A DNA stretch of 64,000 nucleotides from assembly GCA_910589415.1 (NCBI GenBank), contig OU342636.1, positions 42,733,735-42,797,734 on the forward strand, read 5' to 3'. A program made the translations under genes and the position numbers. Source of the DNA: Malachius bipustulatus (lineage: Eukaryota > Arthropoda > Insecta > Coleoptera > Melyridae). Under the pieces are notes generated by a model. That model did not search any database, was not told the DNA's origin, and worked only from the letters and a program-made list of their open reading frames with translations. Below are positions 9,746 through 22,557 of this stretch, one piece after another (within the stretch, counting starts at the first letter, position 1; every line of letters begins with the position of its first letter).

Positions 9746-12700
9746 AAATACCTTAAAGATATTTGTTTAGAAGGTATTTTTTGGTCCGCTTTGGCCGGAT
9801 TGGCAGCATTCAATCCGAATACGCGTATTTAAGCAATTATTTTTATCAATCTGTAAATCTGTAATTTTCGGAATCGGAATTTAAAAAATCATAGAGGCTT
9901 TTGGGGGCCCGAACAGTACACATTTTTGTGATATGGTAAACAGAGGAACCTTACCCTATCGTAGAGAAAAATAAAACGTCAGAAACGAATGAAGAATAGT
10001 TTTTATAGCCAAAAATCGAATAATAGTAAGAACTGGATTTCCGGAATCGAAATATTGAAAATTTATAGTCACCCTTTAGAATAACCCGGTCAAGGCGAGT
10101 TTTTGGCATGTTGAAATGGGAGGATCTTTTCCCACGACCGTAGAGATAAAAAAATTAGAAACGCACGAAGAATAGTTTTTTAGTTGAAAATTGAAATTCT
10201 GCTCTGAAAATATTCGAATTTTCAGCCATGAAAACAGAGAAAAAAATATTAAGAAAGAATACTGGTGTCAAAAATAAAAATTTGCATTGCTTTTAATTTT
10301 TCTTTAGTATGGAAAACGGTCCACCCAATTTCCACATGACAAAAGCTCATTTTTTTCCATGTTCTGAAGGTGACATTATTATTTCTTATATCCCGGTTTC
10401 GGAAATTCAGATTTTTATATACTTACTCGATTTTTGGCTGCAAAAACTACTCTTCAAGCGTTGCAGGGGTTTTATTTATCTCTACGACTAAGAATTTGAG
10501 AAAGCTCCACTCTACTAATAAGTCATATTTAAAAATTGTCCTGTCCGAACCCAGAATAGTCACAGTGAATTTTGAAAAAAATTAAAACTGAAACGATATC
10601 AAGGAAAATGCGATAAAAATAAAAAAAATCAGGTTTGAGCTACATCTCACATCTCGGTCAGTTATTATTGAAAAATAATTTTGAACCTACCTTTTTGAAG
10701 GAAATTTAATCTACTTTTTTCTGTGAAGCAATGCCTATACCTATATCTCTGCCTGGTAAAAAGTTATAGGTACGCATATACCTAACATTTATAAGAAAAA
10801 AAAGTAGTTTTTGTATTTTTTTTCTTACTTTTTTTAATATTTTCAACATCAGTATTTTTTATAAATTTTTTGAATAAACTTTTATCATTATATTATTACT
10901 ATTATTGATGTTAATTGTGTGCACTTCTGGTACGTTTCTAAATATTTATTTTTATTACTTTATAGGTAGTTTAGGTGCTTAAAGTATACCATCATGATAA
11001 AGGTAATTTTTTTAGTGTTGATGTAACTCCTTTCAGGGTACATAAAATGTTTTGTCAAGCCTACTGAAGAGCTATCATTGTGGAAAAACCATAAGAAATT
11101 ATTGCAAATTTAGGAGGATTAACTATTTATCTTTTTTTTGCTTAAAAGTAAACAAATAAAAAAAAATCACTTGATCAAAAAAAAAACAGATCGAAACTTT
11201 TTCCTCTGAAAATATCACGTCTACTCATGTCTGTATGTCTGCATATTTTCTGAATTTTCCATATCGAAAAATATGCGTTCTTCCTATAATATTAAAGTAT
11301 GAGTGGATATTATGGTCTTTAAAACACGTATACGCCGGAGTGTTCGAAATTGAGCGAGTGTTTTCAAGACCCGCGATATCCACGAATACTTTACGATAGT
11401 TTTTGTTATTATTGGTACATTTTGAGATCATAAATCGTTGAACATTTGAATTAAAATTTTCAAATATGTCACTAATTTTATTTGAAGTAACAGTGTGTAG
11501 TCCAATAAAAACAATTGAAAAGTTGACATTTAGACATCGTTTCTCGGGTACCGTTGATGTTGCAAGGGCAACCTTTAAATAAAAAGCACGCGTGTTTCAA
11601 TATGTATTTTAAGCATTATAGCCAATAATAAAAAATAAATAATTTAACAGTTTCAATAAATTAAAAAATAATCGATTCATTATTCAAGCGGTAGTTTAAT
11701 ATCAATTATTATTATACGAAGTACGGTAGGGTAGGTATATAATTTTCAATTTACTCTATACGAATTGATCAATGATTCAAATAAAAACTGTAATACGTGA
11801 TTTAATTAGGTATAAGTACCTTTTACTTGAAATCATTTCCAAAACGATGACACTAGAAAACTTCATGACTCATGGCTTCGAGAATGCCCAACGGCAGCAC
11901 ATTTCAATGATGTCCTCGAAATGTGACATTGAAGACACCTTTCTACTATACTGAACTAAAACGAAATTGATTATTCATCCTTAAATCTTCGTCTTGCTGT
12001 TCTTATTTTTTCTTGAAGTTCATAATTAGATCCTACTGTTTTCTTACAAAAACACGGCTCAGTCGAGTTTAACCTACTTTTGCTTTGCATAACAACCGGA
12101 ACGAAATTCTAAAGTCTGTTTGTATACAAAGAACTACTACTGAAAACAAACAACAGAACTTCCTTTTATTCATTTTCACATGATAATAAGCCTAAACTAA
12201 AACTAATTCTGCTCCTTTCAAAGCAAATGACAATATTTACAATTAAATCTAAAAGTAAAACCGTGACGATTGACCAAATATCCGAAACGTCATCACCTAA
12301 CGTGATACGTTAGAGACGGCTGATTTCCCAAGTTATTTACAACCCCTACTAACCCAGATTCGGATTTTAACCTAAATTTGTGTTTATGGTGACCCAATGA
12401 AATAGAAATTTTACTAAAGTGTCACATGGCTATAAATATTGTTTCCCTTTCAATAGAAAGGTAAACCTGAAATCGGTTCTGGATGCATTCAAGAGAATAC
12501 TTGGGAGATTCTCGAAACCGATTTGCTGGTTGTATTTTACGATTTAATTGCCTTACTTTTGCTACCGTTTCGAGGAATACCGGAGAATTTAGCACAATTA
12601 TACAGAGAGGTTTTGTTGGCCAACTACCAACCACTGTGTTGACTTTTGCAAGATTTTATTGCTTATATAGGTACCGGATTTTAGGACGTTTTATTGCTTC

Positions 12701-13400
12701 CTTTCTTGTAGAGGTAACTCTACTCATAAAATTTTATGATTATAAATAGTTTTGGTTAGTTTCCGGTTTTTGCATAAAATTCACAACATATTATACAGTA
12801 TGGTGATAAACTTCACCACAAAATACATAAACATCCCTAAACAGTATTTATGTTCTCATATCTAGCCTAGCTTATTGGTATAGAATTTCTTCATTCTGAT
12901 GATAAAGAAAACACTATAACGTTTAAAAATTATACTGTATGGGGTGTTTCAAAACATGTGTCGGAAAATGAAAGGTTTGATTCCCTGCCTCATGAAAAAA
13001 AGTTCCTATTAACATGGGATATGATGATATCTAATCAGGAACCAAGATACAGAACCCAGATTTTAAACATTATACATATTTTATCATTAATATTATCTTC
13101 TTTTTGCTGGGTAATTAATTTTTTTGTGGTGTAAACAAATCCCCTAAAAAAATATATCAAAAACAAGGTACTTAGGTAATGTTTTTGTCCACAACAAATA
13201 ACATGTTGCTACTTTTATGTTTTTCATCTTAGATGCAGTTTTTGTCGAAATCGCTTTACATTAAGTTTTTGACTAAAAGCAACTTTTTTATGAAGAACAC
13301 GTTGATATAGTTTAAAATGTGCTTTCCAAAAGTGTCGTAAAAATAACGCTGATAAATTAAAAAAAAAAAAAATATAGACATATTGACATATTAGTACGTA
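9746..13400. other. AT-rich spacer, no gene recognised
   Basis: There are many poly-A/T runs and short open frames (for example 10309-10491 +, 11225-11431 -, 11772-11954 +, 12422-12634 -, 12483-12749 +) with no motif that I recognise. Two related phrases, 'aaacgtcagaaacgaatgaagaatagtttt' at about 9975 and 'aaaattagaaacgcacgaagaatagtttt' at about 10150, show that part of this is decayed repeat. Confidence 0.5.
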
Positions 13401-13402
13401 TA

Positions 13403-14401
13403 TACAGGGTGCACCATGTATCCTTCTCTATATTGCTATCTCCTGAACGCTAAGAGATACAGGGTCGGTTAAAATAGAGAAAAGATGCGCAGTTTATTTG
13501 TGGCCATCTCGAATTCGTCAAAACATGCAAGAAATCTGTGACCGTTCCTGAAATATCCTGAAAAAGCTGAAAAATCGAGATTTCTTATTTTCGTCATATC
13601 TTTTTTATTATTGGAAATTAATAAATAATTTTTTGTAGGCTTACATAAGCCGTTAAGAGCTATCCATCTGATATTTCAAAAATTTTCAAGGCCTACTAGA
13701 TCCAAGAGTTTACACAGTCAACTTTCGTTTTTCTTATGGCCGCCATATTATTTTTTTATGTCGTTCGATATGAAAAAAATAATGGAAACCAAAAATTAAT
13801 AAACTTCAAAAAAAAAATTATTTTATTTTTATTCTTCATTTTTCAAAGAAAAACCTAAAAAAAAATCGTCGAAAAACGTCAACATTTGTAAAATACTCGA
13901 AATAGTGCTTGCCTTATGGTTTTTTAATTTATCTATGAAATTCGGTCTAAAAATGCGTCTTTTTTATAAAGAAAAAAGAAGAATAAACATTTTTTACATT
14001 TATTTTTGAAGTTTAACAATTTTTAGTTTTTATGATTTTTTTTATACCGAACAACATAAAAAAACACTATGATGGCCATAAGAAAAACGAAAGTTGACTA
14101 TGAAAATTCTGGGATTTAGTCGGCTTTGAAAATTTTTGAAATGCCAGATGGGTAGCTCTTGACGACTTATGTAAGCCCACAAAAAATTATTCATTAATCT
14201 CCAATAATAAAAAAGGTATGGAAAAAATAAGAAATCTCGATTTTTCAGGAATATTTCAGGAACGGTCACAGATATCTTGTATGTCTCGACGGAATCGAGA
14301 TGGCCACAAAATTGCGCTCCTTTGGACTTGTTTAACCGACTCTGTATCTCGTAGCGTTAGGAGATAGCAATATAGAGAAGGATACATGGTGCACCCTGTA
14401 T
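13403..14401. mobile_element. Long hairpin MITE of the CAGGGTG group, about 1 kb
   Basis: The left end 'tacagggtgcaccatgtatcc' type sequence matches the reverse complement of the right end, and the two arms stay similar for roughly 450 bp each (examples: 'gtggccatctcga', 'cggtcacagat', 'cttatgtaagc', 'aaaaacgaaagttgact'). TA flanks both ends. No transposase lies between the arms. Single arms of the same family occur at 22880-23230 and 60085-60262. Confidence 0.9.
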
Positions 14402-15169
14402 ACGTGTACTTTTTTTACGGGCCATATAAAAAATAAATTTGATGGTGATTTCTTCGAAACTAAACGTTGGATTGTAATTTTCTAAACGCCATCTTCAAAC
14501 ATCAACGCCATCAACAAAGGGGAGGGGTTTTTTTTGGGGGGGGGGGACGCGCTTTAACCCCAGAACTGATTTTTGTGGATTTAGGTATGTTCTACAACCT
14601 CTTTACCAAGAATAATTATTAAAGGAAAATAAGAAAATATTAGATAAGATTTTTTATGAACTTTGGGTAAACTTTTTATTTTACGGACAGGCCTATATGT
14701 ACCTATGGCTTACGGGGTCATGTAGTAAAAAAAAAGAAAACAATCGACATATACCAATCGTGTTCAGGGAAAAAAACTATTATTGACTTCTTCAGTTCAA
14801 TGATTTATGAAAACCTACTGCATGGAAAATAAATCCAGAACCCTATCAGTGCAGCAGGTGTGCTCCTGCATTACTGTCACCATTTTAATTTCCTACAAAC
14901 AATGGGCTACTATAGTCCGAGATTTTACTGACTCACTTATCGAATTACTACCCCATATGTCACGACTGGATCCATAATGAAAGGCACCCAGTGACGTACA
15001 CGAGTTGATGATATATAGACTTAACCTAATAAGTGCTTATAAAATATTTTTAAGCAACTTATTTATTTAAACATCATGAAATTTTATGCGTACAGTTTGA
15101 CTATTTTTGAAAAGTATTAGGTAGGTACATAGGTACATACCTATTTTACGTACCTACAGCATAAGGAAG
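14402..15169. other. Spacer
   Basis: No gene. There is a T9-G13 homopolymer junction near 14530-14547 and otherwise AT-rich unique-looking sequence. Confidence 0.5.
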
Positions 15170-15170
15170 T

Positions 15171-15758
15171 ATACAGGGTGTACCAGCTCGATTTAGACAA
15201 CGGTAAGGGCCGTGTAGGTCTCGTCAAGACGAAACGTTTTTTTATTTGAACTTTTTGGATTTGGACCTTCGTTGCGGAAATATGGCCGACTTCCGGTTTT
15301 TAGTTTTTTGGCTCCAGTTTCGGCATTTTTAGGTTCTCGCCCAAACTGAAACTAGTTTTGGAAACCCCTTAGCTTCAGTTACAACTTTCATATTGAAGTC
15401 AAGGTTCTATCTCAGTTGGATTCAAAATGGCGACATGCCCAAGACTTTAAATTTCAAGTCTTTGAATTAATTCAAATTGAATCAAATTGAAAAATTAAGA
15501 TTTTGAATCCAACAGAGATAGAACCTTGACTTCAATATGAAAGTTGTAACTGAAGCTAAGGAGTCTCCAAAACTAGTTTCAGTTTGGGCGAGAACCTAAA
15601 AATGCCGAAACTGGAGCCAAAAAACTAAAAACCGGAAGTCGGCCATATTTCCGCAACGAAGGTCCACATCCAAAAACTTCAAATAAAAAAACGTTTCGTC
15701 TTGACGAGACCTACACGGTCCTTACCGTTGTCTAAATCGAGCTGGTACACCCTGTATA
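15171..15758. mobile_element. Long hairpin MITE of the CAGGGTG group, 588 bp
   Basis: The terminal 'acagggtgtaccagctcgat' is matched by its reverse complement at the right end, and the arms are near-identical for about 280 bp ('ccggaagtcggccatatttc', 'aaacgtttcgtcttgacgag'). AT/TA flanks both ends. The high arm identity suggests recent spread or recent arm conversion. Confidence 0.9.
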
Positions 15759-16089
15759 AGCATCGTATTTAGAATAAAGATAAAAATTGGTGTTGAATTT
15801 TGCATAGCACAATGGGAATTGGACACAAATTTTTTTTTAATTAATTTATAATGTTGATAGTAATAATAAAATTCAAGTTTTTCGTATTATTTATTTATTT
15901 ATTTGTTTAACAAGGACTCATCGGCGACACAGTGTGCTTAATTAATGCCAAATTAAGATGAAAAATTGCTCAAATTGAGCACAGAGGTGAGTTTGATAGC
16001 AGACGCGTCCTATAGGTGTTTGTAGTGGCATATGGGCACACCGATTTCTTATAACCCCATGATTCGGAACCCTATATGACACACCTGTT
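15759..16089. other. Spacer
   Basis: AT-rich sequence between the hairpin element and the LINE relic, with no gene signal. Confidence 0.4.
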
Positions 16090-17700
16090 CAAGCCACTCT
16101 GGACAGTCAATCTCAGAGCCAATTATTATTTTTGTTTTTTTGTAAACTACTGCACATATAAATGTCTTCTTCTTTCAAGGGACGAACATTTAAAGCGTGA
16201 TAAAAGAGAGGTTTGTGGAAACCTTTTGAAGGGTAAATATGATCCTCTGTATGGCATAAGTATTTTAGAAACTTATGCATCAATTTTTCAAATGATTGGA
16301 AGTTTCCCAAGCCGCATGGTGCATAACCAAATGATTGCAACGTATTCCAGATGAGACCCGACCAAGGAGTTGAACAGACGCTGGTACTGCGTGAAAAAGG
16401 GGAGGAACCGTTGTGGGAACTGTGGGAAATCGGGGATTTACCACGAGTAGGTAAAAACATGTGCGTTTGAACATTATTATCGCAGTCCCTGCACCATCCA
16501 TGAAAGAGTTTCAAGTTTTTCTGCAGAAAAACCGCGTTTTCGACCGTACGAACTTGGCAGAAGATTATAAATTCATCGTCATAGAAAATAAACTTTACAT
16601 CACAGATACTGGACACGTCATTGATAAAAATGATGAGCAGCTAATGGCCCAGTATGGAGCCTTGAGGAACGCTGCTAGGAATGTGGTCGAAATTGGAGCG
16701 AAAACCAAAAATTTCAACATATTTCCTATTATACAGGGTGTCCCAAGATTTCTTTATCAAGAGATATCCACGTTATTTCAAAAAATAAACAAATGAAATT
16801 CAGGAAATTTCAACCATACCCCTAAGGCTTTGCAGCTGCACCCCCAATGCCCCTTTGCGCCTTTCCACCCCTAAGTAATCATCCCCTACTTTTTTTTTTC
16901 AAATGACACCCCAATATTTTTTTTACTCGGCAGGATTATTGACTTCTTTCTGAATACAATGTCACACGATTTTTTTAAATCGAGACATATCTAGCACGCC
17001 GAAAACAATAAATATCATAACAAACGAGGATCGTCAAGGAGTTGCAATTGCTTGTTTTTTGTGTTAATGTTTCCTCCAACCACCTTAACTAGTAATACCG
17101 GTGTTACTGGATTAGGTATTAATAATAATAATTGCTTCTGTGATTTTAATGTCATATTAAATGTTAATTGTAATTCCTTGACAACCCTCGTTTGTTATGA
17201 TATCGTGTTGTTTTTAGCGTGCTAGATATGTCCCGATTTAAAAAAATCGTGTGACATTGTATTCAGAAAGAAGTCAACAATCCTGTCGAGCAAAAAAAAT
17301 ATGGGAGTGTCATTTGAAAAAAAAAAGTAGGGGATGATTACTTAGGGGTGGAAAGGCGTAAAGGGGCATTGAGGGTGCAGCTGCAAAGTCTTAGGGGTAT
17401 GGTTGAAATTTCCCGAATTTAATTTGTTAATTTTTTGAAATAACGCGGATATCCCTTGATAAAGAAATCTTGGGACACCCTGTATAGATAGCTATGCGAA
17501 AGATTGTCTGAGCGGCCGAATTTTCCAAGTTTATAATATCCCTACAGGATAACATGATCCAATCGATCAAACGCTTTGCTTTCGATGTACACCACGTCAA
17601 CTTGAGTGCCAATTTCCAGGGAGTTGGCTAAATACTGGATAATACACACTAATAAGTTTGTTGTTGTTGGACGTCCCTTAACAAAACCATGCTAAAAAAT
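16090..17700 (-). pseudogene. Dead LINE reverse transcriptase, split by a MITE
   Basis: Read on the minus strand from 17700 downwards it gives 'HGFVKGRPTTTNLL' and 'QVDVVYIESKAFDRLDH' (fingers/palm of a Jockey/CR1-type reverse transcriptase). After the inserted MITE (17486-16730) come 'SSVPQGSILG' (about 16665), 'FINDVSSICDVKFIF', 'YDDE' where YADD/FADD is expected, 'KNLKLFHGWCRD', 'FNSLVGSHLEYVAIIW' and the thumb-end stretch 'KLMHKFLKYL'. Stops (for example after VIL and after SILGH) and frame changes run throughout. The catalytic box has lost its Ala, and endonuclease and ORF1 are absent. The clade call (Jockey/CR1-like) rests on these motifs alone. Confidence 0.8.
16730..17486. mobile_element. 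Long hairpin MITE of the CAGGGTG group inside the LINE relic, 757 bp
   Basis: The left end 'acagggtgtcccaagatttc' and its right-end reverse complement are flanked by AT/TA. The arms continue through 'ttatcaagagatatcc', 'gcagctgcacccccaatgcc' and 'cgagacatatctagcac'. It interrupts the reverse transcriptase between the palm motifs 'AFDRLDH' and 'VPQGS', so it landed after the LINE did. Confidence 0.9.
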
Positions 17701-17809
17701 CGAAATTTATGATATTAAATAATAGTTTTGTAGGTAGCATTTGTTTTAGTTTCACATTTGGGTCAAGCGTCGTTTTAAGGTATAATCCCTTTTGATTTTC
17801 TGTTTACAG

Positions 17810-18017
17810 CGCCACTGACCTTGTCCGCAATCACGGCACAATGTCTAGCACAGATCGAAGGGTAGATGCAGTTCACCCCGTATATGAGTCAACCCCTGAG
17901 AGCGGACGCGTGGACCGTCGCTCCGAGGCAGGCCGCAACGTTCCCACTGAGCAACCACCTCGGCCAGAGCCGAGCTACCAGGGGTGGACGTATAAAGGGG
18001 ACAAATCTCCTCTATAA
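17810..18017 (+). CDS. Possible 3'-terminal exon encoding a short polar peptide
   Basis: An acceptor-like 'tttctgtttacag' ends at 17809. The frame is open from there for 69 codons to TAA at 18015-18017, and it contains an ATG at 17841 that would give 58 residues. The sequence is clearly GC-richer than its surroundings and the peptide is polar, with many Arg, Glu, Pro and Ser (ends 'YQGWTYKGDKSPL'). It has no transmembrane segment and no domain that I recognise. Codon use looks protein-like. It could be the last exon of an upstream gene whose other exons are not visible here, or a short independent ORF. A GT donor-like 'atggtaaggg' follows the stop at 18033. Confidence 0.35.
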
Positions 18018-20340
18018 TACGTTATAGGGAGCATGGTAAGGGAAAGGGATGATCTGAGGGTGTTATTGAAATTCTATATCGGTTCCAGACTATGAGTGTA
18101 CTCTACTCTCATGTATTTTGTTTGTAGTAGGTACATGCATGATCAGTTTATACAGACAGACCATTTTTTATCACATTCTCTGTCTATACAGAGTCTTATA
18201 TTATTTAATTTATTTTAGAAATTAAACCTGGAAATGAATTACTGAGGAATATGAATGCTCCTTAACTATATTATTACGTTCAAAGCCGTTCTTTACATTA
18301 GGTACATTAAATTACATTAAAATTTGATCTATTTATAGGGCTAAATTAGCCCCTTACTATACAACAAATGAAAATGCCAAATTTTAACAATAATAGGTAA
18401 AGGATATCAAAAATTACTGCATATTTAATATATTTCGAAATTGACGATTATTTAATAAAAGTTTAACACCCTGTATCTCAAAAATAAAGCGTTTTAGAGC
18501 AATTCTTTATAGAAAAAAAATACAATCATTATTACGTGTTCTATACCGTTGGCCGTGGAGTTATGAACATACAAACTGGAACACTGTATTATATTCAGGT
18601 GTCCCTGAAATGTATTTACATCTTACTACCAAAAAATGTTCCTCGGATGAAACTAAGTCGATTTAAGTCTACCTATCTTTGTACGAAATTGCTTGGTTTT
18701 GGTATGACGTTATGGTTTATAGGACAAAAAGTGCAATACTAAAATTACTCAAGACGTTAATTAATTGGCGTTAGATCATAGGATTTTCAGGTCTTACATT
18801 TTTTGAACTTCTACGCCAATGGAATTGAAAATTTTTATACGGTAGATTAGTCGACTCATTTTCGAAAAAAAGGTACTCTTGATAAAAGTCGTCTAATCTT
18901 ATCGTTTAAAAATAAGAGAAAAAAGGGACATGAGAATATCAGCAATACCTATTATGTATTGTTCTGTAAGCAATAAAAAATGTGTCTTGTCTACTAAACC
19001 TTCTAATTATTGTAGGTACTAAACACCAATTATATGGAGCAATATTTTGAAAAAATAATTATAATTGAAAGGAGAATAAAACGTTAAAAGATTGGTTTGA
19101 TATGTCAAAACGAGAGTTGGTTTTGTTAAAATAATTTGTAACTTTTTTTAGAGAGTGGGTAGACTTTTTTTGGCTAGACAAACGAGGACAAATCGTGAAC
19201 AAACGAATGCCGTATGCATTTTATGAAAATTCGCACCTTCAGGATGCCAACTTAATTTAGGTGTACCTATATACGTCTTGGGCAGGTGACCAACTTCTCA
19301 GTATGAAAATTACCATTAGCAGGAATATAGGGGCATTTTTCTTAACAATAGTTACGTCGAATGTTTTATATGTATAAATAAAAAAACGGAAGCACAACAT
19401 CTGTTTGTTTACGCATGTATGTAGAGGTCGTTTAAGTCTAACATTGATCTAAAATTTTAAATAAACCCTATACCGATTTCACAACCATAAGTAGGTAGTA
19501 ATAATAAGTATAGTTTATCAAAGCGTAAGTACCTATATACACAGATAATAAGTATTTAAAGGCAGCCGCTCCTGCAAAAGTATAAATGAACAGATGGTAA
19601 GATTATTATTCCCTTTTTCACCCTTTTTCGCTTATACTTTACTTTTTCTACTTCTTGGTCTATTAGTCATCGACAACGAATTGCTTTGAAAGGCAAATTG
19701 GCTTATCTCCTACCACACACAGAGTGCCGACGGATTACTGTCAAGTTAGGCTATTTAGAAGTAGGTACCTAATTTTAAAATGGTGGTCAGTTAGCATTGT
19801 AAACTAACCCGCACATATTCTTTGAAGCTTGCCGTCTATGGAATAGGTATAAGAAATAATAAAATGCAGGGTGTTTAAACTTAACAAAAAATATTTTTTC
19901 TTATAATAACTTTGATAGTACCTATGTACCAATTTTTGTATAATTTTATGCACATCGGCTTGCATCATAAAAGACATTTTTTGTTGATGTATGTACATTT
20001 ATTCAGTTCAACCCAGTGGCGTACGAGATAGATAATTTTTAAGTACATTTTCGGTAGATTTTTTTTAAGAGAAAAACGTTTCGCTATTTTTTTCCATAAA
20101 ATAAAATAATTTTAGAAATATTAATTGATATTTGAGCTAACGGGTTCTTTAAATTTTTTCCGATTAATTTAAATATAAAATTCGCTTTTCTTTTTTTCAA
20201 TAGAAGAGGGAGCATCGGTCTTAACTGTATAGGTAAGACATAGCTGCTCCACTCTGGTAATTTGGCTTCGAGAACGAACTCATACAGCCACAGGACACAT
20301 TTGTAAAAAAATAAATAGCCATATAAACGAACACAAAACA
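18018..20340. other. AT-rich spacer with CAGGGTG-type ends
   Basis: No gene. 'aacaccctgtatctc' near 18467 marks an end of a CAGGGTG-group element whose partner end I did not find. Confidence 0.45.
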
Positions 20341-20344
20341 ACCA

Positions 20345-20440
20345 AATCGAGCTGGGATTCGAACCACAGACGTTTTGCAACGTCAAACGGCTTCAGTCAG
20401 TGACCTTAACCGCTGCGCCACCGCCTGCTCTATCCACTTT
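20345..20440 (-). repeat. tRNA-like SINE head
   Basis: On the minus strand there is an A box 'TGGCGCAGCGGTTAAGG' and, 50 bp later, a B box 'GGTTCGAATCC', the RNA polymerase III promoter pair. Between them 'gacgtt-gcaa-aacgtc' forms the long variable arm of a Ser/Leu-type tRNA. The acceptor and anticodon stems do not pair, so this is a tRNA-derived SINE or tRNA pseudogene and not a working tRNA. The SINE body would run towards lower coordinates. Confidence 0.65.
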
Positions 20441-21530
20441 TCTGCTGAACCTTGTTGGAAAATGTCTCGTCTAATTTTTTTACACGAGAAAAGTAAATCG
20501 GACAAGCAAAATCAAGGGGCCTGTTTACCCAGAAAGGTATGACGTTTTCGAAAATGTTTCTTAATTTTTATAAAAAACAAAGGCGTGACATTTTTTCAAA
20601 AATTATCAGTTCAAATCTAATGCATACGCCACTGGTTGAACTAATAAAAATTGTACATCAAAAAATGTCGCTTGGGGCATATTTAGAAAGTGTAAACAAA
20701 ACGTCACAAAAATATCTAGGTTGCTATCAACTTTATTAAAACTCCAACACCCTAGATTTTCAAAAGTAAGTCATTTTAGGACCTGTAGTTTAAACCCATT
20801 GAACCTGTTTATCTAAAAAAAAACCTTCTTGCGCATCAAACGCAGAAATAGTGTATTTTTATGCGATTCAATTATGAAAATTTTTGCCGCCTTTTAAATT
20901 GGCTTTCTGAATTTTTCCATAGTCAGGTCGAATTTGCGTAGTGGTTTACTGTGAAAATTCATTTCATTTCGTTTGAAAGCGTGCAATAAAATAGATTTTT
21001 ACACATAATAAGCCAAAAAAAAATTGACAAAATTCAACAATTTCGTCCCTTTTCCTATATATATATTCGTTTGAAATTACAAATTGCAGTCTTACGATAC
21101 ATGTTGTTTAGTTTATTAAATTCCTATACCCGCTACTGACTAACGATAAAAAGTTACAGGCGAGTTCTGAAAATCGAACATTTGAAATTTTAGAGAAATA
21201 AACATCATGTAAAAAAATAATAATCGAATAATCGAATAACTCCGCCATTTCTCTTATTTGCTTCTTGAAATTTTTGAGAGTTAAAGTTTATTAGTGTAGT
21301 TGTCTACTCTGAAAATTTCAGGTAAATTCTCTCAAAAATGTGCTCATAATCAGTTAAATAAATTTAGCCATTTTTACCATTTTCTTACCCACGCCACTAG
21401 CTTATTATTAAATAGTGTATTTTTATGCGATTCAATAATAAATATTTTCTTCCTATTTTTTTTATAATGAATATAATGAAAAAATAATCCGATTTTTCTA
21501 CCTATCAAAAAAAAAAGAATGATACACTCT
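20441..21530. other. AT-rich spacer
   Basis: No coding signal. The phrase 'atagtgtatttttatgcgattcaat' occurs at about 20850 and again at about 21412, and 'ccacgccac/t-ggctta' type phrases recur, which points to decayed repeat copies. Confidence 0.4.
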
Positions 21531-21534
21531 CGTG

Positions 21535-21600
21535 GTTTCGAACCCGCACCAACAGTTTACTAAGAAAGGATGTAATGAACTGATCCACGATGCGTTTCAT
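21535..21600 (-). repeat. Second tRNA-like (SINE head) sequence
   Basis: The minus strand shows an A-box-like 'TGGATCAGTTCATTAC' and a B box 'GGTTCGAAACC' about 30 bp later. It is shorter and more decayed than the copy at 20345-20440. Confidence 0.4.
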
Positions 21601-22519
21601 ATTTCTAGTGATGATGGGGTAGATATATTATGTAGTAAGTCAGGTACCTACACCTACTCATTTTATTTTTTAAACTGGTCGTATCTTTGTTATTAAAAGA
21701 CCAATTTGAATACTTTTTTCACCTGCATGTAGGTGATTTAATAGTCGTTGCGATTGTTTTTCTAATTTTCAGAACCATTCATAATTGAATGTGAAAAAAA
21801 ATAAAAAAGAAATTGCGAACCATTTCATCAATTTAATAATTTTATATAAGTGTAAGCTAATTTTGCACAAGCGAAAAACTTTTTTATTTTTCGTTTAAAG
21901 TGCTACATTAATCGAGGCGAATTGAAGTTAAGACATCAAATTATATGTTAAAGCAAAAAAAAATGGAAAATTTCGGTTCAACTTCTTCAAAAATGGACTC
22001 ATAAACGGTTATAGAATTGACACATTTTCGCCCTTTTTCCTACCCACGACACTGGCTTATTAATGGAAAATATGCTAATTTTATTGCATTAACTCAAAGT
22101 TCCAATAATTTTCTTCAAATCCTGTTAATTTGATTTCAAAGTTTTTTTGACATCTTGCTCATACGGGGGCTCAAAAAATTGGACCTTTTCCGAAAATTCA
22201 AATGGCTGCCATTTTGAAACGGCTCGGCCGATTTTGCTCAAGTGCAATACCAGACCACTCCTTGTGGATATCTTACTCCCACAAAAATTTCAGCCCCCTA
22301 GATTGAAAACTGCGGCCAGAAACCGTGCCTCAAGGACCGTATGTTTGGAACTTTGAAAGGACACCCTGTAGAAGTAACGTGACTTTTGGAAATTTTTTCA
22401 ACGAAAATCTAAAGTCATTCCAGAGCTATACAAGAATCCAAAATTTCATTCACTAATCTTGAAAGATAAAGCTACAGGAGCGTTTTGAAAATCGAAAAAT
22501 CGTGATTTTGGAGAAATAA

Positions 22520-22557
<38 letters not shown>

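Noticed and set aside
16461..16796. 111-codon plus-strand open frame that looks protein-like
   Set aside because: It is the exact antisense of the LINE reverse transcriptase motifs (SVPQGSILG, YDDE, KNLKLFHGWCRD) on the minus strand and runs into a MITE end.
20345..20440. Functional tRNA gene
   Set aside because: A and B boxes are good but the acceptor and anticodon stems do not pair; kept as a SINE head.
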